DNA from: Acuticoccus mangrovi
Lineage (GTDB): Bacteria; Pseudomonadota; Alphaproteobacteria; Rhizobiales; Amorphaceae
DNA length: 54,570 bases
Direction: 5' to 3'
Assembly: GCF_016411865.1 (NCBI RefSeq)
Contig: NZ_JAEKJA010000031.1
Coordinates: forward strand, 1-54,570
The notes below the pieces were generated by a model that searched no databases, was not told the origin of the DNA, and worked only from the letters and a program-made list of their open reading frames with translations. Made by a program: the position numbers and the translations under genes. Position 1 is the first letter of the stretch, and the number at the start of each line of letters is the position of its first letter. Shown in pieces: positions 16,845 to 26,129 of the stretch.

Positions 16845-18205
16845 TCATCGTCGGGGCGGGGCCCGCGGGCACGCGCGCGGCAGAAGTCCTCGTCGCCGCC
16901 GGGCTGCGGCCGACCGTCGTCGATGAGGGATCGCGCAGCGGCGGGCAGATCTATCGACGTCCGCCACCGAATTTCACGCGCAGCCACGACGCTCTCTACG
17001 GTACGGAAGCGGCGAAGGCCCGCGCCGTCCACGCGGCGTTCGACGCGCTGGGCGACAGGATCACCTATCGGCCGGAGACCCTCGCCTGGGCGATCAAGGA
17101 CGATCGGCTGCATGCGCTCAAGGGATCGCGCAGCGAAGCGCTTGCCTACGATGCTCTGCTTCTGGCTCCCGGCGCGACGGACCGGGTGATGCCCTTGCCG
17201 GGCTGGACGCGACCCGGCTGCTATTCCCTCGGCGCGGCCCAGATCGCCCTGAAGGCGCAAGGCTGCGCCATCGGCGAGCGCGTGGTCTTTCTCGGCACGG
17301 GGCCGCTGCTCTATCTCGTCGCCTACCAGTATATGCGGGCGGGGCACGCTCCGGCCGCGGTCCTCGACACCTCGTCCTATGGCCAGCAATTGTCCGGGCT
17401 CGCGCTGATGGCGGCGCGGCCGGGACAGCTCCTCAAAGGTGTGCGGTTGCTTCGTGCGCTGCGGCGAGGGGGCGTGCCGGTGCTGCGCAACGTCGAGCCG
17501 CTGGAAGTGCTGGGCGATGCGCACGGCGTGGACGGCGTCCGTTTCCGCGATGCCGACGGATCGGAGCGCCGGCTCGCCTGCACGGCGGTCGGCATGGGCT
17601 ACCATCTGCGGGCGGAGAGTCAGCTGGCGGATCTGGCAGGTTGCGAGTTCCGCTTCGATCCGGCGGTGCAGCAATGGCTGCCGCAGACCGATGCGATGGG
17701 GCGAAGCTCCCGTGCCAACGTCTATCTCGCCGGTGACGGCGCGCGACTGCTGGGTGCCGATGCGGCCGAGACGGCCGGCCGGCTTGCGGCTTGCGCCATG
17801 CTGGCCGACCTGGGGCATCGGCAGGACGCCCGGACGGTCGCCCGGTTGCAGCGCGCCATGAAGCGGCACGCGCGGTTCGCCGAGGGTGTGGCGCGCGCCT
17901 TTCCCTGGCCCCATGCGCTTGCCGCCGAGCTTCCCGACGCCACGCTGGTCTGTCGCTGCGAGGCGATCACGGCTGGGGAGTTGCGCGCCAGCGTGACGGC
18001 CTTGGGAGCGCCGGAGGTCAACCGCGCCAAGGCGTTTTCGCGGGTCGGGATGGGGCGCTGCCAGGGTCGGTTTTGCGGGCTCGCGAGCCAGGAAATCGTG
18101 GCTGCGGCCTGTAAGGGGCGCGTCGAGGCGGCCGGCAGGCTGCGCGGCCAGGCGCCCGTCAAACCGCTCCCGATCGCGCTTCTCGGAGAGGACGGCCGTG
18201 GCTGA
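16826..18205 (+). CDS. FAD-dependent oxidoreductase with BFD-like [2Fe-2S] domain, HcnB/OoxA-like
   Basis: A 459-residue flavoprotein. The N-terminal FAD motif is IIIVGAGPAGTRAAE, followed by GGQIYRRPP, LLLAPGATDR and a second dinucleotide fold (VVFLGTGPLLYLVA). YLAGDGA marks the end of the FAD domain. The C-terminal part carries four cysteines (VCRCEAI and GMGRCQGRFCG) that bind a [2Fe-2S] cluster as in HcnB and opine oxidase OoxA. It overlaps both neighbours, so the three subunits are made together. The complex probably oxidises a secondary amine or amino acid and delivers electrons to the respiratory chain. Cyanide synthesis is less likely given the catabolic context. Confidence 0.9.
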   Translation: MADPRIIIVGAGPAGTRAAEVLVAAGLRPTVVDEGSRSGGQIYRRPPPNFTRSHDALYGTEAAKARAVHAAFDALGDRITYRPETLAWAIKDDRLHALKGSRSEALAYDALLLAPGATDRVMPLPGWTRPGCYSLGAAQIALKAQGCAIGERVVFLGTGPLLYLVAYQYMRAGHAPAAVLDTSSYGQQLSGLALMAARPGQLLKGVRLLRALRRGGVPVLRNVEPLEVLGDAHGVDGVRFRDADGSERRLACTAVGMGYHLRAESQLADLAGCEFRFDPAVQQWLPQTDAMGRSSRANVYLAGDGARLLGADAAETAGRLAACAMLADLGHRQDARTVARLQRAMKRHARFAEGVARAFPWPHALAAELPDATLVCRCEAITAGELRASVTALGAPEVNRAKAFSRVGMGRCQGRFCGLASQEIVAAACKGRVEAAGRLRGQAPVKPLPIALLGEDGRG

Positions 18206-19352
18206 GCCGAGGCGGCGGGCGGATGTCGTCATCGTCGGCGGCGGCATCGTCGGATGCTCCACCGCCTTCTTTTTGCGCCAGCGCGGCCTATCCGTCGTCG
18301 TGCTGGAGCGCTGGCTTGTCGGCCAGCAGGCGAGCGGCACCAATTTCGGCAACGTGCGCCGGCAGGGGCGCTATCTGCCGCAGCTGCCGCTTGCCAACCG
18401 CTCGCGTGAGATCTGGGGGCGCATTCGAGAGCTGACCGGGTCGGACGTCGAGTTCATGCCTGTCGGGCACGTGCGCTTCCTGTGGAGTGAGGAGCAGATC
18501 GACGTCGTCGAAGCGTATCGGCGCGAGGCGGCGACATACGGCTTGGAGCTCCACATCTTGGGCCGCAACGCGATCCGCGAGAAGTTCCCGTTCGTCGGGC
18601 CGGAGGCGATCGCGGGCTCCTGGTCGCCGCATGACGGGCACGCGAACCCGCGTCTCGTCTCGCCGGCGTTCGCCCGCGCCGCGAGGCGTGACGGGGCGGA
18701 GATCGTCGAAAATTGCGATGTCCTCGCCGTCGAGAAAGTAGGCGAGGATTTCCTCGTTTCGACCGCCCAGGGGGACTATCGCGCGCCGGTCGTCATGATC
18801 GCCGCCGGGGCATGGGCGGCCGGGCTCTCCGCGGCATTCGGGCAGCCGGTGCCGCTCAAGGCCGGCGGGCCTCAAATGGGCGTCACGGAGCCGCTTCCCT
18901 ATTTCGTCCATCCCGTCGTCGGCGTGGCCACCGCGACGGCCGAAGAGGTCATCTATCTGCGTCAGATCCCACGCGGCAATGTCATCTTCGGCGGCGTCCG
19001 GCGCGGGCCCGCGTCGCTCGGAGCGGAGCGGGCGAAGTATGATCCCGACGGCGTCTTCGCTCAGTTTCGGCAGGTTCTGCGCCTCGCTCCCAGTCTGAGC
19101 CATGCGCGGCTGATCCGCACCTGGTCCGGTGTGGAAGGCTACATGGACGACAATATTCCGGTGATGGGCGCGAGCGGCAAAGTCGCGGGCCTCTACTACG
19201 CCTTCGGCTTCTCCGGCCACGGCTTTCAGACCGGGCCGGGTGTCGGCGACGTGATGGCCGAGCTCATCGCCACGGGCCGCACGACGACGCCGATCGACGA
19301 CTTTCACATTCGCCGCTTCGGCGAAGGTGGTGATGCCGGCTCGCCCGGCTGA
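18198..19352 (+). CDS. FAD-dependent oxidoreductase, DAO family, HcnC/OoxB-like
   Basis: A 384-residue DAO-fold flavoprotein. It has VVIVGGGIVGCSTAFFLRQ at the N-terminus (residues 10-28), SGTNFGNVRRQGRYLP around the flavin, VMIAAGAWAAGLS, and a C-terminal GFSGHGFQTGPGVGDVMAE. This is the substrate-oxidising subunit class of opine oxidases, hydroxyproline dehydrogenases and sarcosine oxidase-like enzymes. Start is a GTG overlapping the previous gene by 8 bases. With the two upstream proteins it should form a membrane-associated heterotrimer oxidising a C-N bond. Confidence 0.9.
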   Translation: MAEPRRRADVVIVGGGIVGCSTAFFLRQRGLSVVVLERWLVGQQASGTNFGNVRRQGRYLPQLPLANRSREIWGRIRELTGSDVEFMPVGHVRFLWSEEQIDVVEAYRREAATYGLELHILGRNAIREKFPFVGPEAIAGSWSPHDGHANPRLVSPAFARAARRDGAEIVENCDVLAVEKVGEDFLVSTAQGDYRAPVVMIAAGAWAAGLSAAFGQPVPLKAGGPQMGVTEPLPYFVHPVVGVATATAEEVIYLRQIPRGNVIFGGVRRGPASLGAERAKYDPDGVFAQFRQVLRLAPSLSHARLIRTWSGVEGYMDDNIPVMGASGKVAGLYYAFGFSGHGFQTGPGVGDVMAELIATGRTTTPIDDFHIRRFGEGGDAGSPG

Positions 19353-19403
19353 GGACGGCCACGCGCGGGCGGTTGGTCGGCGCTCGGAAGCCGTCCCGGC
19401 CGA

Positions 19404-19916
19404 TCAGCCGTGGCGCGTGGGGTCGGCGGCGGGAGAACCGGAATCCGCCGTTTGAAACGGCGTCTCCGTCGTGCGGCGGACCATGTAGAGGCCCGGGTTT
19501 TCCAGGGGTTTGAAGCCGAACTTCTTGTAGACGTCGTGCGCGTCTCGCGTGGCGAGCAGCCAGTAGTGCACGTTCGCCAGAGCCGGATGGTGCAGCACCG
19601 TGTCGGTCAGCAGGCTGCCGAGGCCCTGTCTGCGATAGGCGGCATCGATGATGACATCACGGAGATAAGCGAACATCGCGCCGTCGGTGATGACCCGACA
19701 GAAGCCGACGAGCGACCCGCTGTCCGCATAGAGTCCGAATGTCAGGGACGCTTCGATGGCCTGAACGAGCCGTTCATGCTCGAGGTCGCTTGCCCAATAG
19801 GTATCGCGGAGCATCGCCAGCAACTTGGGAACGTCGAGGCGTTCGCGGTCGGTGCTGACGACGAACGACCCGTGCCGCCATTCGCTGGGCTGCGTTTCGC
19901 GAAACTGCAGGACCAT
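19404..19916 (-). CDS. GNAT family N-acetyltransferase
   Basis: A 170-residue GNAT protein. The acetyl-CoA pyrophosphate loop is DAAYRRQGLGSLL, preceded by strand LRDVII and followed by WLLATRDAHDVYKKFGF, the usual motif B/C region. GGAG lies 6 bases before the ATG at 19916; the frame stays open about 20 codons further but without a ribosome site. It is encoded downstream of, and on the same strand as, the ABC substrate-binding protein gene (115 bases apart). It may acetylate an amine intermediate; the acceptor is unknown. Confidence 0.88.
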   Translation of the reverse strand: MVLQFRETQPSEWRHGSFVVSTDRERLDVPKLLAMLRDTYWASDLEHERLVQAIEASLTFGLYADSGSLVGFCRVITDGAMFAYLRDVIIDAAYRRQGLGSLLTDTVLHHPALANVHYWLLATRDAHDVYKKFGFKPLENPGLYMVRRTTETPFQTADSGSPAADPTRHG

Positions 19917-20031
19917 TCGACGCTCCGACCTTTGACAGATGTGAGAGTAGGCGACACGGACGAGAAAATGGCGCACCCCGGTGCGAGACCGGGGTGCGCC
20001 GTTCGTGCTGGAGGACGAGAGGGCGAAGCCG

Positions 20032-21606
20032 CTACTGCGCGGCCGTCAGAGAGGCCGAGTCGGCCATCGTCGCCTCCGTCGGCCACGGCTCGTAGCTGAT
20101 CCCATCGCGCTCGGCGACGATGACGCTTTGATAATAAAGAGGAATCGCGGCGACATCATCCATCGCGATCTTCATGGCCTCTGCAAGCAGAGCGTGGCGC
20201 TTTTCCGCGTCGAGCTCGGACAGGGTGGCGTCGAGGACCTTGTCCAGCTCCGGGTTGCTGTAGTTGCCGCGGTTGTAGGCGCCGAGCCCCCGAGCGTCGT
20301 CATGGGTGTGCAGGGTCGACTGCAGCACGAGCGCTTCGCCCCGCGTGTCGCTCCACCCGGTGAGCAGGGCGCTGAACTGAGGGCCGCCCGGCTGCGACAG
20401 GTTCACCTTGGGGAAGAAGATCGACGCCGGCATGGTCTGCACGTCGATCTTGAGGCCGAGGCGGGACAACATCTGACCGAGCGCCTGGCACACTTGCGCA
20501 TCGTTCAGATAGCGATCGTTGGTGCAATTGATCGTCAGGGCGAAGCCGTCGGGATAGCCGGCCTCGGCGAGAAGCGCCTTGGCCGCGGCGAGATCGACCT
20601 CGGGAACCTCGACACTGTCGTTGTAGCCGGCCAGGAAGTCCGGAGCGAGCTGCCCGGCCGGCGCGGCGAGACCGTTCATCACGCGATCGCTGATCGCCTT
20701 GCGGTCGATGGCCATGGACATCGCGCGACGCACCCGCACATCCTTCATCGGATTCTCGATCGGGTTGCCGGCTTTGTCGGTGACCTGGGGCGACTGGTCG
20801 CGGCCGCTGTCGACCGTCAAGGCCATGACGCGCAGCGACGGCGTCGTGACGATCTTGAAGCCGGGATCATTCTTGATCCGATCGACGAGCTGCGGCTGAA
20901 CGTAGTCGATGAGGTCCACGTCGCCGCCGAGAAGGGCGGCGAGACGCGCCGGATCATTGGGCAGGAAACGGAACGTGACGTGGTCCCATTTGGCTTTCTC
21001 GCCCCAATAGTCGTCGTTGCGCTCGAGGAGAAGATGGTCGCCTGCTTGGTACTCGACGACCTTGTAAGGCCCGGTCCCGATGGCGGCCTTGCCGGAATTG
21101 AAGTCTTCCGTGGTGGCGCTCTCGGCGATCTCGGCGGGAATGATCTCGATGGCGGAGACGTTGGAGGCCAGCAGCGGCTGGGGAGACGAGGTGGTGATGA
21201 TGACGGTGTGCTCGTCCTCGGCCTCGACCGAAACCACGCCCGGAATGGCCCCGGTGAAGGGACTTCCCGCCTTGATCGTTTTGACGCGGTCGAACGAGGC
21301 GACCACATCATCGGCCGTCAGGGGCGAACCATCCTGGAACGTCACGCCGTCGCGCAGGACGAAGCGCCATTTGGTCGGCGAGTCGTTGCTCCAGGACTCG
21401 GCCAGTCCCGGATGCACCTTCAGCTGCCGATCCTTTTTCGTCAGCCCGCCATAGATATGGTCGTAGTAGGCGACGTTGGCGTCGGTCCAGGCAAAGTGCG
21501 GATCCATTTGGATCTCCGTCCGGACACCGATCGTCAGATCCGTGGCCAAGGCCGGCGTCGCGATCATGACTGCCGCAACGAAGACAGAGGCAAGTAACTT
21601 CTTCAT
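20032..21606 (-). CDS. ABC transporter substrate-binding protein, family 5 (dipeptide/oligopeptide type)
   Basis: A 524-residue periplasmic binding protein with a clear Sec signal peptide (residues 1-21, ending ATPALA). PGLAESWSNDSPTKWRF and LRDGVTFQDGSPLTADDV are the SBP_bac_5 signature, and AIGTGPYKV another. It would deliver a peptide, opine or related amine to the permeases and ATPases encoded at 25.1-29.0 kb, although it is transcribed the other way. The promoter region to its right holds LysR-type site B. Ligand unknown. Confidence 0.93.
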   Translation of the reverse strand: MKKLLASVFVAAVMIATPALATDLTIGVRTEIQMDPHFAWTDANVAYYDHIYGGLTKKDRQLKVHPGLAESWSNDSPTKWRFVLRDGVTFQDGSPLTADDVVASFDRVKTIKAGSPFTGAIPGVVSVEAEDEHTVIITTSSPQPLLASNVSAIEIIPAEIAESATTEDFNSGKAAIGTGPYKVVEYQAGDHLLLERNDDYWGEKAKWDHVTFRFLPNDPARLAALLGGDVDLIDYVQPQLVDRIKNDPGFKIVTTPSLRVMALTVDSGRDQSPQVTDKAGNPIENPMKDVRVRRAMSMAIDRKAISDRVMNGLAAPAGQLAPDFLAGYNDSVEVPEVDLAAAKALLAEAGYPDGFALTINCTNDRYLNDAQVCQALGQMLSRLGLKIDVQTMPASIFFPKVNLSQPGGPQFSALLTGWSDTRGEALVLQSTLHTHDDARGLGAYNRGNYSNPELDKVLDATLSELDAEKRHALLAEAMKIAMDDVAAIPLYYQSVIVAERDGISYEPWPTEATMADSASLTAAQ

Positions 21607-21786
21607 CCACGTTCCTCATATTGTCTCGAGTGGCGCGCATCTATGGCGACGTTCCTCGACACCTTGGCTGCGCGGGCGCGTCGAGCACCTCCTTCGCCGG
21701 GCTCCGGCCGGAGAGGACATTCGCCGCGGACATGCATCGTCAGGTCTTGCTTTGCGACCTGTCCAATCGCGTTTGATCGAGGCTTG

Positions 21787-21801
21787 ATAACCACGCGTTA
21801 T
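21787..21801. promoter_or_regulatory. LysR-type operator, site B
   Basis: ATAAC-CACGC-GTTAT is a perfect inverted repeat with T-N11-A. It lies 181 bases upstream of the binding-protein start and 203 bases upstream of PrpD copy 3. Confidence 0.6.
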
Positions 21802-21901
21802 GGCTCACCACGGCGGGGGAGAGGGCCCTCCGCCCGTTGCCGCAATGCTGTCGCGACATGTGACGCGGGGCCAAAGCCACCCGATGCGCGCCGCTTCGGA
21901 C

Positions 21902-21916
21902 ATATATCCTGGTTAT
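21902..21916. promoter_or_regulatory. LysR-type operator, site C (degenerate)
   Basis: ATATA-TCCTG-GTTAT keeps one perfect half (ATAAC read on the minus strand) and the 5-base spacer. It is 88 bases before the PrpD copy 3 start, a typical activation-site distance. Confidence 0.4.
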
Positions 21917-22003
21917 GGGCTAGCCACCCGAATTCATTGGTAAAGGCCGAGCGCTGTTGGGACAGTTCATGGACCGTCGCCGTGGCCCGTGCGGGAAGGG
22001 GAC

Positions 22004-23380
22004 ATGAACCAATCCAGGACCGCGACCGAAACTCTGGCAGAATGGGGTGCGCAAACCCCAGGCGATTGGACGCCTGCGTGTCGCCACAGCGCGAAGCGGG
22101 CGTTCATCGACACGGTCGCGTGCATGTTCGCGGGAGCGGGCGAGCCCGTCACGCAGCGGACGAGCGCGGCGGTCGGGCGCTGGGGAAGCGGTCCGGCTCG
22201 GCGCGTGGGCGGCGGCGGGCAAGCGGCGCCGTGGGCGGCTCTCGTCAATGGAACGGCGGCCCACGCGCTCGACTACGACGACGTTCTGCAGCCGGCGCTC
22301 GCGCACATCAGCGCGGGGCTCGTCCCGGCGATCCTGGCGCTCGCCGAGGAGACGGGTGACGTCTCCGGCGCGCGCTGTCTCGACGCCTACGTCGTCGGCA
22401 TTGAGATCGCCGCCCGGCTCGGCGAGGCGCTCAACATCTCGCACTATTCGCGCGGATGGCACACCACGCTGTCGATCGGGGCGCCCGCCGTGGCCGCCGC
22501 CTGCGCGCGACTGATCGGGCTCGATGCCGGCCAAACCGCCCACGCGCTCGCTCTGTCCACCAGCATGGCCGGCGGGTCGAAACGCCAGTTCGGCAGCATG
22601 GCGAAGCCGCTGCATGCGGGACTGGCGGCGAAGAACGGGCTGGTCGCCGCTTCGCTGGCGGCCGCCGGTGTCGACGCCGCGCGGGACGTGTTCGAGGGCG
22701 AATGGGGCCTGCTCGGCATGACGGCCGATCCGGACGCTCCCGGGTTCGCCGGACTCGAGAGGCGGCTGGAGGGGCCGGCGGCGCTCGAACAACACGGCCT
22801 TTGGGTCAAGGCCTATCCGGCCTGCGCGAGTGGGCACCGGCCGATCGAAGCCGCGATCGCGCTGCACGATAGGGGCGTCCTTGCCGACGACGTCGACACG
22901 CTGACGGCGCACGTGTCGCCGATGGCCAAGGCGAACTTGCGGTTCGTTTCTCCCGAGACACCTTCGCAGGCGAAGTTCTCGCTGACGTTCTGCGTCGGCG
23001 CCGCTCTGATCGATGGGCACGCCAATCTCGCGACGTTCCAGCCGGAGCGCATCGGCCGTCCCGACATCGCGTCGCTCGCCGAGCGGATGCGGATCGAGAT
23101 CGACCCCGCGCTCGAAGATCAGGCGATGGATCGTGGAGAATTCGATCGCTGCACCGTCGAGGTGCTGCTGCGCGATGGTACCTCGGCGACCGAGACGTCG
23201 GTCGTGCCGGCGGGGTTTCCCGGCAAGCCGCTGAGCGACGCCGCGCTGCGCCAGAAATTTCTCGAGTGCACCGGCCGCGTGCTGGGCGCGTCCGTGCAGG
23301 AAGAGCTCTGGGGCGCGCTGGAGACGTTCGATCGCGCCGACGGGCCGGCCGCGATCACTCGCTTCTTCGCGATTCCATGA
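22004..23380 (+). CDS. MmgE/PrpD family protein (copy 3)
   Basis: A 458-residue MmgE/PrpD protein. It shows RAFIDTVACMFAG in the first helix, GTAAHALDYDDVLQPALAH in the active-site region, GSMAKPLHAGLAAKNG, and a C-terminal domain with KAYPACASGHRPIEAA and SQAKFSLTFC. It is the most canonical of the three copies in this window. The ATG at 22004 has a strong GGGAAGGGG ribosome site just upstream. The DAO gene follows after 52 bases. It may dehydrate or isomerise a carbon skeleton released by the oxidases (inference). Confidence 0.92.
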   Translation: MNQSRTATETLAEWGAQTPGDWTPACRHSAKRAFIDTVACMFAGAGEPVTQRTSAAVGRWGSGPARRVGGGGQAAPWAALVNGTAAHALDYDDVLQPALAHISAGLVPAILALAEETGDVSGARCLDAYVVGIEIAARLGEALNISHYSRGWHTTLSIGAPAVAAACARLIGLDAGQTAHALALSTSMAGGSKRQFGSMAKPLHAGLAAKNGLVAASLAAAGVDAARDVFEGEWGLLGMTADPDAPGFAGLERRLEGPAALEQHGLWVKAYPACASGHRPIEAAIALHDRGVLADDVDTLTAHVSPMAKANLRFVSPETPSQAKFSLTFCVGAALIDGHANLATFQPERIGRPDIASLAERMRIEIDPALEDQAMDRGEFDRCTVEVLLRDGTSATETSVVPAGFPGKPLSDAALRQKFLECTGRVLGASVQEELWGALETFDRADGPAAITRFFAIP

Positions 23381-23432
23381 TGCGTTGCCGCGACCGATCC
23401 GGTTGTCCGGCCGCCCTGATGACGAGGCCACG

Positions 23433-24869
23433 ATGAAGATTCGCCGCATCCCGGAGTTGCCAGAGCCGCAACATACTTCGTGGTGGCTGGACGAGGCGTT
23501 GGAGCAGGAGAAGGGTGCGCCCCCGGCGCCGGCGCTATCGGGCGAGCTGACGGTGGACGTCGTCATCGTCGGTGGCGGATTTGCGGGATTGTGGACCGCT
23601 TTCCTGCTGAGCCGGAAGAATCCGACGCTGTCGATCGCGCTGATCGAGGCGGCGATTTGCGGCTCGGGGGCAAGCGGCAAGAACGGGGGGATGGTGTCGG
23701 GCTACTGGGCGCGTCTGCGCGCCATGTCGACGCTGTTCGGTGACGACAACGCCCTCGCGATCGCCCGTGCCGGCACCCGCGCTCAATCGGAGATCCGCGA
23801 GTTCGCGTCGAGCTGCGGAACGGATCTGTGGTGGCGCGACGGAGGCAGCCTGCGCATCTCCACCCACCCCCAGCAGGACGCGCGCATCCGCGACTGGCTG
23901 AGCGAGGCACGGCGGCTCGGCGTCGAAGACACGCTGGTGAAGCTGTCGCCGGAAGAATTGCAGACCTACTGCCGTTCGCCGAAGTTCCGCGGGGCGGTGA
24001 AGTTCGCGGAGGGGGCGAGCGTCCATCCCGCCCGTCTGGCGCGGGCGCTGCGCAAGGCGATGATGGCGCAGGGTGTCAAGCTCTACGAGCAGACACCGAT
24101 GACGGCGCTGGAGCGGGGCACCCCGTCGCGGATCACGACGCCGGGCGGCGTCGTGATCGCCCGCGACGTCGTGCTGACGATCAACGCCGGGCTCGCCCAG
24201 TGCCGCGAGTTCGAAGCCGCGATCGCCCAATTCTCCAGCTACGTCGCGATGACCGAGCCGGCGACCGAGGCGCTTCAGGCGGTGGGCTGGAGCGGCGACT
24301 ATGGGATGACCGATCTGCGCACCTTCTTGCGCTATGCGCGCAAGACGCCGACCGACCGTGTGCTGATGGGGAGCGGCAACGGTCCGATCGCCTCCGGCAC
24401 CGACTTCACCTCGGACCTTCTCAACCGGCACGAGCCGACGCTGCAGCGCACGGACAGGATCCTCGGCGAACTGGTGCCGGGGCTCGCCGACGTCGGCATC
24501 ACCAAGCACTGGGGCGGTGCGGTGGATGTGTCGTCGGATCGTTTGCCGTTCTTCGGCACCTTGCCGAACAGCCGCATCCACTATGCCGCCGGCTTCACCG
24601 GCCACGGCGTGAACGCGACGCACATGGCCGGCCAATGTCTGGCGTCCTTCGTGCTCGGCGAGAAGAACGATTGGACCAGCCTGGCGCTGTGCAACCGGGA
24701 GCTGGCAAAGCTGCCGCCGGAGCCGTTTCGAACGATCGGCGGGCGCGCCGTCCGCTGGGGCCTCGTCAGCTGCGAAAAGGCGCAGGAGGAGGGCGTCACG
24801 CCGTCTCTGGCCGCACGCGTCCTCGCCAAGATGCCGGAGATGCTTCACCTCAAGATCGGCACGCGATGA
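23433..24869 (+). CDS. FAD-dependent oxidoreductase, DAO family (gamma-glutamylputrescine oxidase-like)
   Basis: A 478-residue DAO-fold flavoprotein. A 45-residue N-terminal extension with SWWLDEAL precedes VVIVGGGFAGLWTAFLL. GASGKNGGMVSGYW follows, the pattern of PuuB-type amine oxidases. HWGGAVDVSSDRLPFFG and GFTGHGVNATHMAGQ are in the C-terminal part. Such enzymes oxidise secondary or primary amines such as gamma-glutamylputrescine, N-methyl amino acids or opines. GAGG is 7 bases before the ATG. It shares the strand, and probably the transcript, with PrpD copy 3. Substrate unknown. Confidence 0.9.
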   Translation: MKIRRIPELPEPQHTSWWLDEALEQEKGAPPAPALSGELTVDVVIVGGGFAGLWTAFLLSRKNPTLSIALIEAAICGSGASGKNGGMVSGYWARLRAMSTLFGDDNALAIARAGTRAQSEIREFASSCGTDLWWRDGGSLRISTHPQQDARIRDWLSEARRLGVEDTLVKLSPEELQTYCRSPKFRGAVKFAEGASVHPARLARALRKAMMAQGVKLYEQTPMTALERGTPSRITTPGGVVIARDVVLTINAGLAQCREFEAAIAQFSSYVAMTEPATEALQAVGWSGDYGMTDLRTFLRYARKTPTDRVLMGSGNGPIASGTDFTSDLLNRHEPTLQRTDRILGELVPGLADVGITKHWGGAVDVSSDRLPFFGTLPNSRIHYAAGFTGHGVNATHMAGQCLASFVLGEKNDWTSLALCNRELAKLPPEPFRTIGGRAVRWGLVSCEKAQEEGVTPSLAARVLAKMPEMLHLKIGTR

Positions 24870-24893
24870 CGTTCCGCTTCGTAGCGGTCGTGC

Positions 24894-24908
24894 ATAACCC
24901 TGGGTTTG
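24894..24908. promoter_or_regulatory. LysR-type operator, site D
   Basis: ATAAC-CCTGG-GTTTG keeps the first half and GTT of the second with the same 5-base spacer. It lies just after the DAO stop and 229 bases before the permease start, in a 267-base gap otherwise without recognisable features. Confidence 0.45.
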
Positions 24909-25136
24909 AGAGCGGCACGACGAAGTCATTGGACCAATGCTGAGGTGTGCTGCAACCTCTCGGCCAACCATCAAGGGTTGGACGCTCCGCGGGGAATTGC
25001 GCTGCCGACACGATGCGGCGAGCGGCTCGGCACGGGCCGAGCTGCCGCGTCGGCGAGGGTCGTGTTCGGTGTGGTAGGTGCTTCGCTGCCTGGTAGCGGT
25101 CAGGCAGGCTCGTATTGAGACGCGTTTGGCTCGGGA

Positions 25137-26129
25137 ATGGGAGAGTTGTCGTTGGGGTGGTTCATTGCCCGGAGGCTCGGCCAGTTTCTTCTTCTCCTCT
25201 TCGTCATGTCGCTCGTCGTCTTCGTCGCGCTGTTCGCGCTCGGCAACCCGGTCCTGAACTTCATCAACCCGTCGTCCCCGCCGGACGTCGTCCGCCAAGC
25301 GATCCACAATCTGGGTCTCGATCAGCCCGCCTATATCCAATATTTCCGCTTCCTCTCCGGGATCGCGCACGGCGATCTCGGCAACTCCTACACGTCCGGA
25401 CGTCCCGCCCTGCGGCTCATCCTGGAGCGGCTGCCGGCGACGCTCGAGCTGTCGCTCGGCGCCATGCTGATCGCGACGCTGGTCGGCATACCGCTGGGGC
25501 TCGGCGCGGGATACCGTCCCAATTCGCTCGTCGGGCGGTTCGTTGAAGGCTTCTCGCTGCTCAGCGTCAGCCTGCCGACCTTTTGGATCGGCCTCATGTT
25601 GATCATCGTCTTCGCCATCGAAACGGGGATCTTTCCGGCGGGCGGGCGGGGACCGACGACCGACCTCCTCGGCATGAAAGTGAGCTTCACCTCCCTGGAG
25701 GGACTGCGTCACCTGTTCCTGCCGGCGCTCAATCTCTCGCTGTTTCCGATGGCGCTCGCCATGCGGCTGACACGGGCGAGCGTGGAGGAGAGCCTGCGCA
25801 TGAACTTCGTGCGGTATGCCCGCGCCAAAGGTCTCCCACCGCGCCGGATCCTGTCCGTCTACGTGCTGAAGAACGTTCTGCCTTCGCTGGTCACCGTGAT
25901 GGGCATGGTGCTCGGCGGATTGCTGGCCTTTTCGGTGATCACGGAGTCGATCTTCGCCTGGCCGGGCACCGGCAAGCTGGTGATCGACGCGATTCAGATC
26001 TCCGACAGGCCGGTGATCATCGCCTATCTCCTGTTCACGGTCTTCATCTTCAGCACGATCAACCTGCTCGTCGACATCGTCTGCGCGGTGCTCGATCCAC
26101 GCATCTCGCTACGGGGGGCGGCGTCATGA
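25137..26129 (+). CDS. ABC transporter permease, DppB type
   Basis: A 330-residue inner-membrane protein with six predicted helices. The N-terminal helix RLGQFLLLLFVMSLVVFV and GDLGNSYTSGRP are typical of DppB/OppB. The EAA loop lies in YARAKGLPPRRILSVYVLKN, which contacts the ATPases, and ESIFAWPGTGKLVIDAI is the conserved C-terminal signature. The ATG at 25137 has a poor ribosome site; the TTG codons at 25143 and 25152 are alternatives. It is the first gene of a four-gene overlapping operon completing the importer whose binding protein is at 20032-21606. Confidence 0.93.
   Translation: MGELSLGWFIARRLGQFLLLLFVMSLVVFVALFALGNPVLNFINPSSPPDVVRQAIHNLGLDQPAYIQYFRFLSGIAHGDLGNSYTSGRPALRLILERLPATLELSLGAMLIATLVGIPLGLGAGYRPNSLVGRFVEGFSLLSVSLPTFWIGLMLIIVFAIETGIFPAGGRGPTTDLLGMKVSFTSLEGLRHLFLPALNLSLFPMALAMRLTRASVEESLRMNFVRYARAKGLPPRRILSVYVLKNVLPSLVTVMGMVLGGLLAFSVITESIFAWPGTGKLVIDAIQISDRPVIIAYLLFTVFIFSTINLLVDIVCAVLDPRISLRGAAS

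Larger units (their letters stand above)
21607..22003. promoter_or_regulatory. 397-base divergent control region without genes
   Basis: This separates the substrate-binding protein gene (minus) from PrpD copy 3 (plus). It contains two ATAAC/GTTAT boxes, at 21787-21801 and 21902-21916. Short open frames here have no family features or ribosome sites. GGGAAGGGG just before 22004 is the PrpD ribosome site. I see no terminator or repeat. Confidence 0.5.

Noticed and set aside
16536-19352. Hydrogen cyanide synthase HcnABC
   Set aside because: The same three-subunit architecture serves opine and hydroxyproline dehydrogenases, and the surrounding importer and hydrolases favour a catabolic role.
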